DNA from: Azolla pinnata
Taxonomy: Eukaryota > Streptophyta > Polypodiopsida > Salviniales > Salviniaceae
Direction of reading: 5' to 3'
Length of the DNA: 64,000 nucleotides
Assembly (NCBI GenBank): GCA_037176905.1
Contig: JBBBWG010010445.1
Span: 20,940 to 84,939 of the forward strand
Below the pieces are notes generated by a model. The model saw only the letters and a program-made list of their open reading frames with translations, had not been told where the DNA came from and made no database searches. A program made the translations under genes and the position numbers. Shown one piece after another: positions 1 to 12,400 of the stretch. How positions within the stretch are numbered: position 1 is the first letter of the stretch; every line of letters begins with the position of its first letter.

Positions 1-130
1 GTACCTGATACGAATCGCCACCATCAATGCTGCTGCTGCTGCTGCAGATACCCATATGATTCGTCTCGCGATCATCACATTCATCAGCTCCAGCTGCTGC
101 GCCATCGCTGACACGAGCGAGATCTACGGC

Positions 131-165
<35 letters not shown>

Positions 166-166
166 C
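131..166. repeat. (AGT)n trinucleotide microsatellite
   Basis: About twelve uninterrupted AGT/GTA triplets followed by a short reverse-complement-like ACT run (about 166-176), which could fold into a small hairpin. No coding context is evident. Confidence 0.9.
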
Positions 167-295
167 ACTACTACTAGAAATCCGCTGATCTCGTCGTGCT
201 AGCACTGATCCCGCCACATGTGGGTCTCGATCTGATTCTGATCACATCGATCCCATTCATTGGTCAGCATACAATGCAATCGATCACAGAAGGTT

Positions 296-715
296 ATGGA
301 TTGTATCTGATCAGCCCATCATCAGATTCATCCGATTATGACTATATCTTAAATGAGCCCATCATCGTATAATTCATCCGACGATGATTGTATCTAATTA
401 GCCCATCATCATATACTTCATCCGATGAAGATTGTATCTAATTAGCCCATCATCATATAATTCATCCGATTATGATTGTATCTAATTAGCCCATCATCAT
501 TTAATTTATCCGATTATGATTGTATCTAATTAGCCCATCATCATATAATTCATCCGATCATGATTGTATCTAATTAGCCCATCATCATATAATTCATCCG
601 ATTATGATTGTATCTAATTAGCCCATCATCATATAATTCATCCGACTATGATTTTATCTAATTAACCCATCATTATATTCATCCGGTTGTGATTATATAG
701 ATTCTAGTTATAAAC
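296..715. repeat. 44-bp tandem array (nine to ten copies)
   Basis: A unit containing GATTGTATCTAATTAGCCCA followed by TCATCATATAATTCATCCGA repeats head to tail. The word ATTGTA recurs at 431, 475 and 519, giving an exact 44-bp period. The central copies are nearly identical and the edge copies are diverged, as expected for unequal crossing-over or slippage. It is AT-rich and lies in the GATC-rich left end of the window. No coding function is seen. Confidence 0.9.
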
Positions 716-732
716 CATGATCATCCACTCTC

Positions 733-1512
733 TCATTTACCTGTAGTACTGAAGATTATCGCAGGTTTGCTCCATTGACAGGATTTAGCGCTCATAGAGC
801 TGCCAGGGGAATGATCATTGAATGATCTTGTACTAGGTGCCCTTATACCTGGAGCATAAATAGGGTAATTAGTAGCTCTACTTTGCACATCATGAGCAGT
901 CTCGTGGATATAATGATCACTGATCATCAAGGGCTTTACAAGATTCCCCCTCCTGCAGTACTTGATCGCATGATAGTCATCACTAATGATCTTACTGCTG
1001 CTATAATTATAATTAGGATGATTATATCGCGATGGTACCTTCGTCTTCTGATTGATGCAATCTGATGATCCCTTCTTCTTATAGCTGCTAATCTTAGTAC
1101 TCTTGTTGCTACCGGCGCTGCTGCTGCTGTGCTCTAATTGCTTGAAGAGCAAAGGCCATATCTGTCTAGTACTGTTGAGCTTGGAATAATGATCGTATTT
1201 GCTGCTGGGCGGCAATCTATTCATGGTGGAACCAGGATTAGGGCTACTAGATTTGATGGGCTTAGTTGGCTTGGAAGGAGGAGAGTTAGGGTTAGCTTCA
1301 GGTTTGGCTTTAGGGTTAGGGTTAGGGTTGCGATGGCTACCGTGAATCATTTTCAATGATTTCATTGGAACGGAGCAACCGCATGATGAAGCAGAAACAA
1401 TATGATTAGGGTAAGCCGCAGCATATTGAGCATGATCAGGTGCCCTAATGCCATGTCTGTGATCAGTACTAGATCTCCTGTTTCTGGTATTAGTACTGCC
1501 TCTGCGCTCCAT
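733..1512 (-). CDS. doubtful single-exon ORF, 259 aa, unrecognised
   Basis: An ATG-initiated open frame of 259 codons on the minus strand. The predicted product is basic, Ser/Asn/Pro-rich and has no domain I recognise. Part of its Asn-Pro repeat (around residues 62-80) is simply the translation of a short TTAGGG-like run near 1309-1330, which argues against selection on the protein. There are no clear membrane segments or signal peptide. The surrounding DNA is GATC-rich and repetitive, so a chance ORF is quite possible. It could also be an exon of an unknown gene. Transcript evidence or a homology search would decide. Confidence 0.2.
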   Translation of the reverse strand: MERRGSTNTRNRRSSTDHRHGIRAPDHAQYAAAYPNHIVSASSCGCSVPMKSLKMIHGSHRNPNPNPKAKPEANPNSPPSKPTKPIKSSSPNPGSTMNRLPPSSKYDHYSKLNSTRQIWPLLFKQLEHSSSSAGSNKSTKISSYKKKGSSDCINQKTKVPSRYNHPNYNYSSSKIISDDYHAIKYCRRGNLVKPLMISDHYIHETAHDVQSRATNYPIYAPGIRAPSTRSFNDHSPGSSMSAKSCQWSKPAIIFSTTGK

Positions 1513-4191
1513 ACTTCCTATGAATTCACAGTCTTAGATCTGCAGCTCAATGATCATGAACTGCCCTGGAGAATTACCCAATTATATGATCTGATTCAAG
1601 ATGCCATCACCGACTAGTCTGATCACAATCTCTTGAACTAGATCTGATTATTTGATCTGAAGAGATGCGATCCGCCGACGAATCCGATCACAATCTCTTC
1701 AACCAATCTGATTTGTGAAAGACTGCAAGCAAACCAAACTGATTAACGCAAAAGAAATTAAAAACACACCAAATCGGTGGTTTGTGTTTTACTGCATTGA
1801 GATCAGTAGAAAGTTTCTGCGATGCTGCGGATGAATATAATCAAATTCGTGGGCGGAGAGAGAGGAACCCTAATGGAGCGACCGCAGAGAGATTGAAGAA
1901 GGAGTGATCCGAGCAGATCATACAAGGAAAACAGAGAGATTGATGAAGGAATTATGAATCGAAGAAGAAGGAATCAGAGCACAGATTATATAAGGAAAAC
2001 AGAGCCCTGGAGAAGATCTATGTGGGCTGATTCTAATTCTGATAGGGCAAATTATAGGCCAGCGATTATGATTATATGTAGCTCTAAATGATGATCCATG
2101 ATTATAGTATGTTTCTTTTTGTACACTGATCATCATCATCACCAATCAATCCACAGAGAAAGAGTCCAGATCTATAAATAACAAGAATCAGAGGCAGAAG
2201 AAACACGAGCACAAAAAAAGGAGAAAAAACAAAAGACAAATATCAAATCTTTCTATTTTGTCTATTGCCTTTCAATTATATGTAATGTATATGTATATAA
2301 TCTGGATTTCAATTCCCATCTTCTGTTTTCTTCTCTTTTCTTTTTCTCTGGCTCGCGTTTTATTTCATTTTATTTGTTGTTTAATTTTGCCCAAATTCCT
2401 CTAATTTTCCTCCAATTGATATACAGATTCTTCGCTTCCAAATACCATTTCAAAACCACTTCCTTCAATTTCGTGAAGGGTAAGTGTTCGTGACTCGTGA
2501 GGTTTTGGCTAAATTGATGGAGGTTTTTTTTTTCCGTGCTCTTCTGTGTACTTTCTTGAAGAAATCTGCACTGCTAGATTTAGTAGCAGCTGACATAGGT
2601 ATATAGATAGATTCATATCTAACCTATCTATCTATTTTATATATTGTATTATACCTGGTATCTTCGACTACTATTTTGGATGCAATTACGTTTTGACGCC
2701 CACAAGTTTTGAAAATTTTCTCATTTGACGCCTATTATCGATCGACTGATTGATCGATGGATCAATAGAGTAACTAAATTGCTAATCAAAATCCTGAACC
2801 CTAGTTCTATGATTTATCCCATATGATTCGATTTGGGCTGCAATTTTGACGGGCTCGTGCTCAACTTCAAAGTGCGATTTCGTGGTACTTTTGTCTAAAT
2901 TTATTTGGTATCGATTCCATTGCTTTGATTACTAGTTAAAAGGATTACGATTCGATTAGCTCTCTGGTTTGATGAATCGATTTATTGAAACTAGGGCGTC
3001 AAATGGAAAATCATTGTTTCAATTTTTTGTGGTCGCCAAACTAAAATTGTTGGGCTTCAAATAGTAGCAAATTTGAGACAATTTTGGACGTTTATCCCTG
3101 AATTTTTTCCCCTCTCTACACATTTGTACAAGGAATTCGAGGACCTTTTCAACTGAATCTTGTTGGCATATTAAACAACCTCAAACACTGTAACAGACAT
3201 TCACAATTTCATTCATTCATAAAACCAAGAGAAGTATTGCTGCTATCTGTATATGTACATGAACACAAGCATTTATGAAATATGACCATTTCCATGCTTT
3301 CAGTGCATGAAGGAAAGAAAGGCAATCAATCGGGCCGACAAGCTTGTCGAGTCCTTCCCATAACTGTCACAGATTTTTACTCTTATATCTACTTTCCAAT
3401 TGTTGAATCCTGGGAGGCCTAAGACTCTCATTTGCCTCTTTTCCAATCCATATATACAGTTATACTGAGATACTGCCAAAACACATATGCAGTGCTCCAT
3501 GATGCGATTGTGTATTGGGCAGCTTTAGAGACTTGCCTTCGCCCTTACCAAATCAAGGATGGAAAATCAGAGACAAAACTAGTTAGTTAGCCTCATTATT
3601 TGAGAAAAAGAAACCCATGGCAATGAAAGGCCAGTCTCAATAGCTCAAAAACGTTTTGAACACATAAATAACATTGGATGCCCTTCTAAACTATCCCACC
3701 AAATTTACTACATACCTGTTTTTATTTCAGGAATGTTATGGTACCATCATCTCCAAATAGAATAGCTTGTATAGTTCAATTCTACCAACTACGAGAGTTC
3801 AACGATCAGTAAACCCCAACATGAACAAGAATTACTCTTAACATGCCTACATCCACTGAAAACTTAGTGAAGGCATAAACTACTAACAGGCAAAGATACT
3901 CTTATCCATAACATCACCAGCTTTATGAACATTACTTTAATACGCATGTACATATTCTTGTATCAGTTTAAGACATCCCCTATATTTACAAGGGGCGAAA
4001 CCTAGATAGCAATCAGGTGGGCATGCTTCACCTTGTGGCCCACCAAGTGAATTGCATATGTATTGAATCCATTGGGATTCACTACAAAGTATAGAACTCT
4101 AGTCTATTGAGACCCTGGATATGTACCTAAACCTCTGTACTTACGTACAGACAACAACATTAGGCCATCGATATCATATGGTAGGTGTATC
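1513..4191. other. intergenic region, no gene seen
   Basis: About 2.7 kb with AT-rich stretches, GATC-rich DNA up to about 2.1 kb and scattered short ORFs without recognisable domains. The right part (about 3.2-4.19 kb) is the 3' flank of the minus-strand hydrolase gene and may contain its 3' UTR. Nothing coding is supportable here. Confidence 0.6.
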
Positions 4192-7100
4192 CTAGCCTCT
4201 CAACGGCGATTCAAACTCGCTTTTCTCACTGGAATAAACTGCTTTTTCATGTATAACCTCCAACAGAAGTGTCAGAAGTGCCTCACACATTTGTGGTGCA
4301 TCAGAGGTCTTAACATCCTTCCGTGATTGGGAATACACCATCCAACCATGGTCGAGCTTTCTATCGGGCCGAACAACAATTGAACCAGGGATCTCGGCAT
4401 CATCACGAACCACCAGACCATCACTTTTCACTCCATACCTCAGCTCCAAATGGAAAGCTGAAATAGCCATGGCACCTGCAAGAGGTGCAATGACTCTTAA
4501 TGTGGGTGGGGTCATTGTCTTTGGCTCAGGAATGTCGTCCTCCACTCCATTCATGGGTAGTAACCAGGGAAGCTCAGCATGTGCAATGTGTGACATTGTT
4601 GATAAGACCTCGGGTGCAATACTGACTTCAGTGTGAAAAGAAACGGTTGGAAAGTCAGGTGGCAATGGATTAGCAGCAATGAATTCCCGCCTCTTGGCAT
4701 ATGTCAAGTCTTCTAGAGAGGTAATGTCACCCTGGAATAAAACACTATTATTTGAAAAAAGGTTGAAATTTCCAAGAAAAGTATATGAATGCTGGTTGGA
4801 AACTCAGAATCCTAAGGCTCAAAAGAAAGAAAGAAAGAACGAAAGGATAAGAAGTTACCTGCACAGCTCAAAAAAGACAGGGATATCATAACTTAGAATA
4901 GAATCGAAACCTTAAATCCTAGACTATAAAATCCAAAGGAGAAGTACATTGATATTTACCCAATACCCATGCATGACCCAGCATTCTCACAAATTAAAGA
5001 ACTGCTTTCTAGACCCTAGAACCCTGAGTCAGAAAAGAAAGAATGACCAGTAACCAATTTGTATGTTTAACCCTATAAGCATCAGAGTATCAGGATTTTA
5101 AGAACTCTTCACTATAAATATTGCGCCAAATCCTCACCTGTACTTCTAACCTAAACCTTAAAATGAACTGAGAACCCTAAGATCTTCTCACCTTCACTAT
5201 CTTGCAGATCAATAATTCCATGATGCGCCGGGTCTCTGCATCACCGATCTGGCCCTCCCGGAGTATGTCAGAGGCGATTGGGCTTCCACCATATGGAGAT
5301 TGAATGGCAACTAGGCCACCGACTTTTTCCTTCAGCTCTGACCAATAGAGGGAAACTGCAGCAGAAGCATCAACCCCACCTTTACTGTGTCCGAGAAGTA
5401 CCACACGTTTCCCACAACCCCAGTACAGCTCTTCGATATAATTCTTTAATACAAGGGCATTCGTCTCTACAGATGCCTGCCAATTTCAAACTTGAAACTT
5501 CATAAGTAACGAGAATTTAAGCATTTTTTAATTTACAGGATCCATGACTAGTGATATTGAAACTTTAAACAAGAACCTGCACTATTACGTGATAAACCAA
5601 TGAATGAAAATTATAACCACCCACAACGATCCAAGTTCCTGCCATTCTGACAGTGCTCGGTGAAATATGACATGGAGCTCACCTCGCTATGAATTTTCGC
5701 AATATGGCATGTCAGTCCTAATTTTGAAAAGTACTTTTTTGTGTCGACGAAGTATAGTGGACTATGATTACTGAATAGACCTGCCATAGAGGCTTTCATA
5801 TCATTAGTCGGTACAGAACCACATATGTAAGCATTGCTAAGGAATAGTTTTCACCTGGGATCAAAAGGTATACAAAGTTATGTGGCAACCTGTGAACACC
5901 AGCACTGAAATGGAAAACAATCAACTCAATGCATACACACTCAAATACAATACAAACTAAAAGAAGTTTACCTAACTAAATCTAAGAGCTCCACGAATCT
6001 ATCTGTCCTATCTTCAACGGGAGGTAAGCCACACACTCGCTGAAGCCAACCAATATCATCTGCAGAGCCCCGTAGAGTGTATTGAACTCGTTCAACGAAC
6101 CTTGAACAAAAAAAGAAAAGAAAAAGTGTAGGCTAGATGAGAGCCCATCTATTCTAGTAATCTTTTACATTTTCAAATAAACCAATCAGTAGCATCTTGA
6201 ATGCTTCCACCCATGGTAGATGATGTGGTTGCTATACCATGTACATATTACGCATCCTGCATGTAAGTGCATAAATATGCCCTAATTCTCGTATACTTGT
6301 AGTACGCATGAGTAACAAAAAGAAAGAGATTAACATTTTAAGAATTTATCAATGATCAGGAATGTCTTCCAGAATCTGTTATTTGTATTGCAAACCTCTG
6401 ATGTGAGATATTCCGCTATTATCTTATAGATCTAGGCATAAGAGGGAAAATGTTCGCATGGCCTGCCTTTTTATTGGCCCAAACATAATATGCTGTTTCA
6501 CTGACGATAAAAGATACCTTTGGATTTGAGTGCTTTTTTCCAAAAGACGATTTTGCCATGACCTCAACAAAGAGTAACCCACTTGGTGCGCATAAGCCAC
6601 GGGATAAAATAACCTGCATACTGGAAATTCAGAATTTGTATTTTCTTCTTAAGTTTCAGTTACAAATCGATCTCATCAAGACAAACCCTTGCAAAAGAGA
6701 TGATGCCATGTCCACTTTGCAAAATCGACCAGAAATTACTCTGACATGCAATAGGTTCACAATGAGCACCTGCCCCAGATAAATAGCAGTGTTGATACTT
6801 TTCTGATCAATCCTATCCTCCTGCAAGTAAAAGCAAACATCAATGCGGACATCAAGAATGGCACTTCATCAGCGAGTGAGTTTTAATTTTTAATCAGAGT
6901 TCTAAGAGTTGGGTGTATAGTTATTTATTTTCTTATTTATTTATATGTGAGTATAAATGTTTGCATGCGTATATACAACTATAAAAATATACAAATGCGT
7001 GTGTATGCTTGTTTATATGTATTTTATGTGTATATATAAACGTACGCTATATATATGTATAGCTCTCTTTATATATACAAAATGTATACATAGATATGAT

Positions 7101-8000
7101 ATACATTTTGGCCATTCCTAGAAGAAAATGCCACACAAAATTGCTACTCGAGCAAATGCTTTGGAAGGTATAGTCAAACTGCACCCCAAGCATCCATTTC
7201 GACTTACGTAAATGTAAGAAGAAATCTCTCCGATTTCCACAAACCACAATGGGTTTATATCAAAATCTTCTGGATTTTCATCGGCAAGTAGATTTTGGGT
7301 CCGATTCCAATATGATACAGCCGGCCTATTTAAAAAAGCTTGTGCTCTGCAGAGACATCGTCATAGCATAAAACAATAGATGGTCCCCAGAAGCCCAAAA
7401 ACTTCTTTGCAGATTCAATAACGGATTTATTTAATGAAACCCCTGCACGTTCATTTATTTACGTAGAGAAATCCAGGATTTTAGGATTTTACTTTACTTT
7501 TTGCATCAAATCCTTTAAGAAGTGGTTTCCTTTCAACCGCTATAACAGGTGAGTTTTGCAAGATCCGTGCCCATCTCCAGTGTCAGAGGAGATATTATGA
7601 CGATTAATCTACACACAAACACGCACACACAACGCACAGATCACGTGTTTTATGCGCATGGGGTGTGTGTGTGTGTATCTACGCGCGCGCGGATGCAAAC
7701 ATCGTTCGATCTAGACAAATATACGTGCATATATGTAACCGATGTACAACAGTAGCCAACCAACCCAACAGATTTAAGGAGAAAAAACAAAAAAGGAATA
7801 ACAGAAAGACGGATCAAGAAGGGAAGAATGAATACCTGGATTCGAGAGCTATATTGAAAGCTAATATACTCGAAAAGACTCTCTGCAGCTCATGTAAGGA
7901 GGCGAAGGAGAATGGGAGAGTGGAAAGAGGCAGAGAAGGAGGAGAGAAGAAGAGGGCGACACGATCAAACTCTGATACCCGCTCTCTATTTCCAGGAATG
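4192..8000 (-). CDS. plant alpha/beta-hydrolase superfamily protein (lipase/PGAP1-like fold), 5' end unresolved
   Basis: A predicted serine hydrolase whose substrate is unknown. Minus-strand exons are about ?-7836, 7346-7208, 6820-6770, 6613-6518, 6100-5972, 5904-5855, 5780-5683, 5476-5192 and 4731-4192 (TAG stop at 4192-4194). The nucleophile elbow GHSKGG lies in the eighth listed exon, followed by the conserved words QSPYGG and ILREGQ. An upstream exon carries LIPGLFSNHSPLYF, all typical of one conserved plant family. Frames join cleanly except between the exons ending at 6518 and starting at 6100, where the phase does not match, so a small exon or different splice site is missing. No in-frame ATG was found in the first listed exon (frame open back to about 8086), so the true start may be in an undetected upstream exon. 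The gene is divergent from VPS9A. I am confident of the family, not of the termini. Confidence 0.8.
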
Positions 8001-8162
8001 AAGACAAAGGGACTTGTGATAAGATCAGAAGACTCTTGGGCGATTGATTGTTCAAGCCTTCCTTCCTTGTTTTCCTGATCTTTCAAAAGGTTTTTCCTTC
8101 AAATCTCCTCCTTCAATCTTGCTTCCAAAGAGGATCAATCTGCGCATTCAATCGATCGCTCG

Positions 8163-8280
8163 ATGCGATTCGGAAGCTTTGTTTGCACATTCTACGTGTT
8201 TGATCGCCGATGCGATTCGGAAGCTTTGCCCATAACGTTGTACGCGTTCGATCGTCGATGCAAAGATTCGGAAGCTTTCG
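8163..8280. repeat. 47-bp triplicated motif
   Basis: The word GATTCGGAAGCTTT preceded by GATGC recurs at 8163, 8210 and about 8258, a period of 47-48 bp. The intervening sequence is more diverged but retains GTTCGATCG/GTTTGATCG blocks. It lies at the 5' side of the minus-strand hydrolase gene. Confidence 0.85.
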
Positions 8281-8665
8281 TGAAGCGAGCATACATCTCG
8301 TACATTCGTCTGCAGCAGCTCGACGATCATGTTGCTTCGTTAAACACATCTGTGATCTGGGTATAGCTCGATTCGGCGACAGAATTTCCTTTGGCTTCTC
8401 CTTTTTTGTCTGAATCCGGAGCACGGTGCAAAGCGCCTCTGCTGGTGTTGTTCTCCGCGTGAACAGCTTCGAAGCAAGCCTCGTTGATCCCGTTGCCTAG
8501 CCCTGCGTAGCCCTGCTATAGGGAAACTCGTCGGTGCAAGCAAAACGTGCAAAATTTCTAAGGGTGGCGGGGTGTGTATCACATAACTTGCTCGGGCAAA
8601 AGAGAAAGTGGCCAAGACACGAGTTACGAAACACCGATCTCCTCGTCGCTCTTAACATCGGCCGA

Positions 8666-9218
8666 GGTCAGTAACGACGACATGGTCGTGGCGAAGGTCA
8701 AGGGCAACAAGAAACCGTTAAACAGCCAAACTCGACGACAATGCTAACGGTCAAAGTCAACCATGACGTAATGGTCAAGGTCGATGACAGTGTCATCGTG
8801 CAAGGTCGAGAACAGTGCCATGGTCGTGGTCAAGATCGAGGACAATGCCATGGTCAAGGTCAATAAGATGTAATGGTCAATGTCAATTATCTTTGTAAAG
8901 GTCAAGCTAAAGGCTAAGGTCAAGCTCAGGGTCAAGCTCAAGGTCAAGGTCAAGGGTCAAGCTGAAGGTCAAAGTCAAAGTCACGGTCAAGGTCAAGGTG
9001 AAGGTCAATGTCAAGATCACGGTCAAGGTCAAGATGAAGGTCAATGTCAATGTAAAGGTCAAGCTGAAGGCCAAGGCCAAGGTCAAAGTCAGAAGCCAAA
9101 TGTCAAGGTCAAGGTCAAAGTCAAGGTCAATGTCAAGTTCAAGGTCAAGGGTAAGGTCAAGGTCAAGAACAAGATAAAAGGTCAAGTCAAGATCAAGGTC
9201 AAGGTCAAGATCACGGTC
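8666..9218. repeat. degenerate GGTCAA hexamer array (TTGACC, W-box core)
   Basis: Roughly forty GTCAA words (TTGAC on the minus strand) were counted by eye between 8699 and 9215, most as GGTCAA or AGTCAA. On the minus strand these read TTGACC/TTGACT, matching the W-box bound by WRKY transcription factors. The array ends about 185 bp upstream of the VPS9A ATG. Its hexamer period leaves long frames open on both strands (Gly-Gln, Lys-Val, Leu-Thr repeats), which are not genes. Confidence 0.9.
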
Positions 9219-9305
9219 AGCATGAACATCTTTTGTTAAGGTCCAATTCTTGAGAAGTGGTCACAAAAGAATGTCTTTTGTTCGTTCTTCGTATTTGGGC
9301 GATTT

Positions 9306-9341
9306 TCTCTCTCTCTCTCTGTCTCTGTCTCTGTCTCTGTA
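9306..9341 (+). repeat. CT-rich pyrimidine tract, probable 5' leader
   Basis: A run of CT dinucleotides passing into CTCTGT repeats, ending about 60 bp before the VPS9A start codon. Pyrimidine tracts near plant transcription starts are common. Assignment to the leader is inference. Confidence 0.7.
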
Positions 9342-9402
9342 GCTCGCGTGTTTCTGGCCCCCCTTCCTGGTTGTTTCTTCGCCATCTTCTTCCCCTCCAG
9401 CT

Positions 9403-12400
9403 ATGGAATTTCACGACTTCATGGATCGTATGAAGAATCCAGCTGCCCTTGACCTTGTTCGCTCCATTCGCAGGTACTTGTCATCGTCATCGTCGTCATC
9501 ATCTCCCTCTTTCGGTGTTTGCTTTCTAGAGATCTTCTATTAAAGTACGGCATAAGCGGTCAGTCGAAGCTCCGGAAGTAAGGGGAAATGGGTCGGACTG
9601 ATTTTTAGAAAATAGATCTGTAGAAGCAGGGTTCGAGATGGTCGTCTCTCGGAAGATTCGTGGCCTTTTTGCGACTGGCTTTGATATTGACCAGCGTTTC
9701 ATCTTATGGCCAATCTTCCCATCGACAATGTTCGTCTTTCGGGAATTAAGTGCATATTTTTACGAGCAATTTCAACGGACAAAGCATCAATCGAGTAGAT
9801 GCTTGCTTAAAGTGATATCTAGTCATTATATTTTCCATTCAAAGTCGAAATCCTCTCGTGTTCTGAAACATGTTGGTTTTATGGATACATGTACGTCTCT
9901 GTTTCATTGTCGTGCTTTTTGTTCAGGGGAACTTTATAATGTTCATATATGTTGATCTATTGATTGCATTCGCTGAGGTAGATGGATGTTGATAAAATGC
10001 CAATTCTTTTATTTTCTTCGCACAAGATGTTTCAATGCATGAACTAGTTTTTTGCAAGCATGGTTGGACATCCAAATGAAGCCTCAAATTCATGCTTTCA
10101 CTCATGCTAATAGACGTTAATCATGGTAAATTGCTGATGTATGTGATTCTTTTCTTGATTCATTCATCCTTTCACAACAGTGATACTGCTTTATGCTCAT
10201 CTGGAAACTCGGACGAAGCCAGGAATTTAAAGTTGTACTGACTAGATTGCTTTAAATATTTGTAGAAGCTTATATACCTCCAGTGCAACCTAGGTAGATC
10301 ATTCACTTTATGGAAGTTGTAGTTCTGAATGATCTTCTTTCACTCATTGGATTTGCATTCAATATCCGAATGGCTGTTAATGAGTCTACCTTAGGATTAA
10401 AATAAGTCTCATCTTCATATCTAGATTAATTTTGACATAGTAGGAAGTTGGGTTTAAACTGTGCATGCATCAATACGTCCTCTTTTATCATAGCCTGAGT
10501 ACATGCTTCAGTTGATATTATTGTTATTCATTGGATTGATGCATTTACGGAAAACAGTTCATTTATATTTAAACTCAAGGAAAGCAAAAGGTACACACCC
10601 ATTCTTTCATATATAAAACAAAAATCTAGTTAATATATATCGAAATGAATTTGAATGTGAAACTTTTATTTGAGATTCAAGAAGGATTTTTGTTTGGGGT
10701 TCGAAACAATGCATTGGATTAGTGAGGCTGAACCACCTTCGTGGTGACATTAGATTCATCTGTAATATATCCCAATGACCATAGAATGTTGTATGGGTAA
10801 ATCAAAGTTCAATCATTTGAATGTTTGATAGAATATATCAATAATGTACATAAACTTGATTGTATATTGTGAAAGTAATTGATTGTATATGTGAATGCAG
10901 TTTCATCAATGATCTATCAAGCAAGCCTCCTCATCCAGAAAGTGACAGCAAAAGTGTGCAAGAATTTCTGACTAGCATGGAAACGACATTCAAAGAACAC
11001 CCTCTCTGGGCAGGTGCAACAAATGAAGAGCTGGAAAGTGCTGGAGAGGTAGGTGCTTCGCTGTTGAATCAAACTTGCAAATGCTTACACTGACAAGCAA
11101 CTGCACGAGTTAAATTGTACAACCTCTACCAGATCATGTAATAACCATCAGGGTTTTTGGATATCAGAACTCTATTACTAGATGAAAGTGTGAGTTTGTG
11201 AAAATTGTCCTTCACAGGTAAAATGGGATCATGTTTGATGCAAAGATCCTATAAAAGTTCCCAAACGGTTTGATTTGCATCTGGCCTATTGAGAACGAAA
11301 ATTGTGTAACTTGTGGCAGAGTGATCACTGTGTTTCTTGGGCTTTTATGCTACATAACAGTCTCGGTTTGTTCTATGGTGTTTGATGGTAATACATTTGA
11401 GAACATATTTAAGGTTCCATTGTAGTCTCAAGTAAGAGATACTGCATCCATGGGAGCTTGATTGTATATTCCAATGCAATTTTTATTAGATAGGTGTCTT
11501 ACAGCATGTACGTCATACCCAGATTTGATTATGTCCGCACCATGTGATAGTTTTACTATATCCTTTAATCTTCTTTTCTAAAACTTTGATGCGAAACATT
11601 GGTACACATATCGGGGATAGAAGACAGAATTATTTGTAGTTTCGTAGTCACATCTTCCATCGTCTTCAAGCCCCCTTTTCCCAAGGTGGAAACACTATAG
11701 AACACACCATAGAGGTGTTACTCTGGAAAGAGTTAGGCCAGTTTGCCATGCAAAATGGTCCTCATCTTGGGGTTCTTGTCTATAAGTTCACAATTTATAG
11801 CAGATAAAAATGACAATTCTTCATCATAGGAAGCATTGGTCCTCTGGTCTATACTTCTGAGGTCACACCTTATTTTTTGTTCTTATATCAGTTCCCATCC
11901 TATTAGTGATGCGTAACAATTTTCTATTTCCTACGTTTGAAATAAAAATCTCATCTGTTGTAGGTTATGCTATAAATGGTCCATGGATCTGTTCTACAAA
12001 GCACCAAGTTCCATGCATTACATTTTACTGCACCTGGCATTACTCTTTCCTCAATAAGTTTCCTATATGTAGGGATTGGAGAAATACTTGATGATTAAAC
12101 TCTACCCAAGGACATTTGCTGCAGTTCCTGAAGAAGTTGAACATGATCAGAGAGTATATGAGAAGGTGCAATTGCTACAGCAGTTTGTAAGGCCAGAACA
12201 TCTTGATATACCGCCCAAGTTCCGGAATGAAACATCGTGGCTTGTAAGAGCATCCTGTACTAGTTATAATGCAAGAAACCATTTATAAATTTAAAAATTT
12301 CATTCCTCTTTCTCATTCATGGCAGTGGTTTTCTCGAATATATGTGGTTGGTTCCTCCAGCTATACATTAATATCATCTTCACTCCTATTCTCCTCATTT

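Larger units (their letters stand above)
8087..9402. promoter_or_regulatory. divergent upstream region between hydrolase and VPS9A
   Basis: About 1.3 kb separates the two divergent genes and probably holds both promoters. It contains a 47-bp triplication (8163-8280), the GGTCAA array (8666-9218) and a CT-rich tract (9306-9341) that probably belongs to the VPS9A 5' leader. No TATA box could be assigned with confidence. Promoter status is inferred from gene arrangement only. Confidence 0.5.

Noticed and set aside
296-715. CRISPR-like regular array (also 48515-48990)
   Set aside because: The whole 44-bp unit repeats with no unique spacers, and the context is a plant nuclear genome. These are ordinary minisatellites.
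3300-3500. 66-aa minus-strand ORF
   Set aside because: Short, no domain, in the 3' flank of the hydrolase gene.
7814-8086. Hydrolase start at 8086
   Set aside because: The codon there is TTG, not ATG, and no in-frame ATG follows before the splice donor at 7836. The real start is probably in an upstream exon.
8880-9239. 119-aa plus-strand ORF (Lys-Val then Gly-Gln repeats) and 92-aa minus-strand ORF
   Set aside because: Both are direct translations of the GGTCAA hexamer array. A six-base period leaves most frames open, so the ORF length carries no coding signal.
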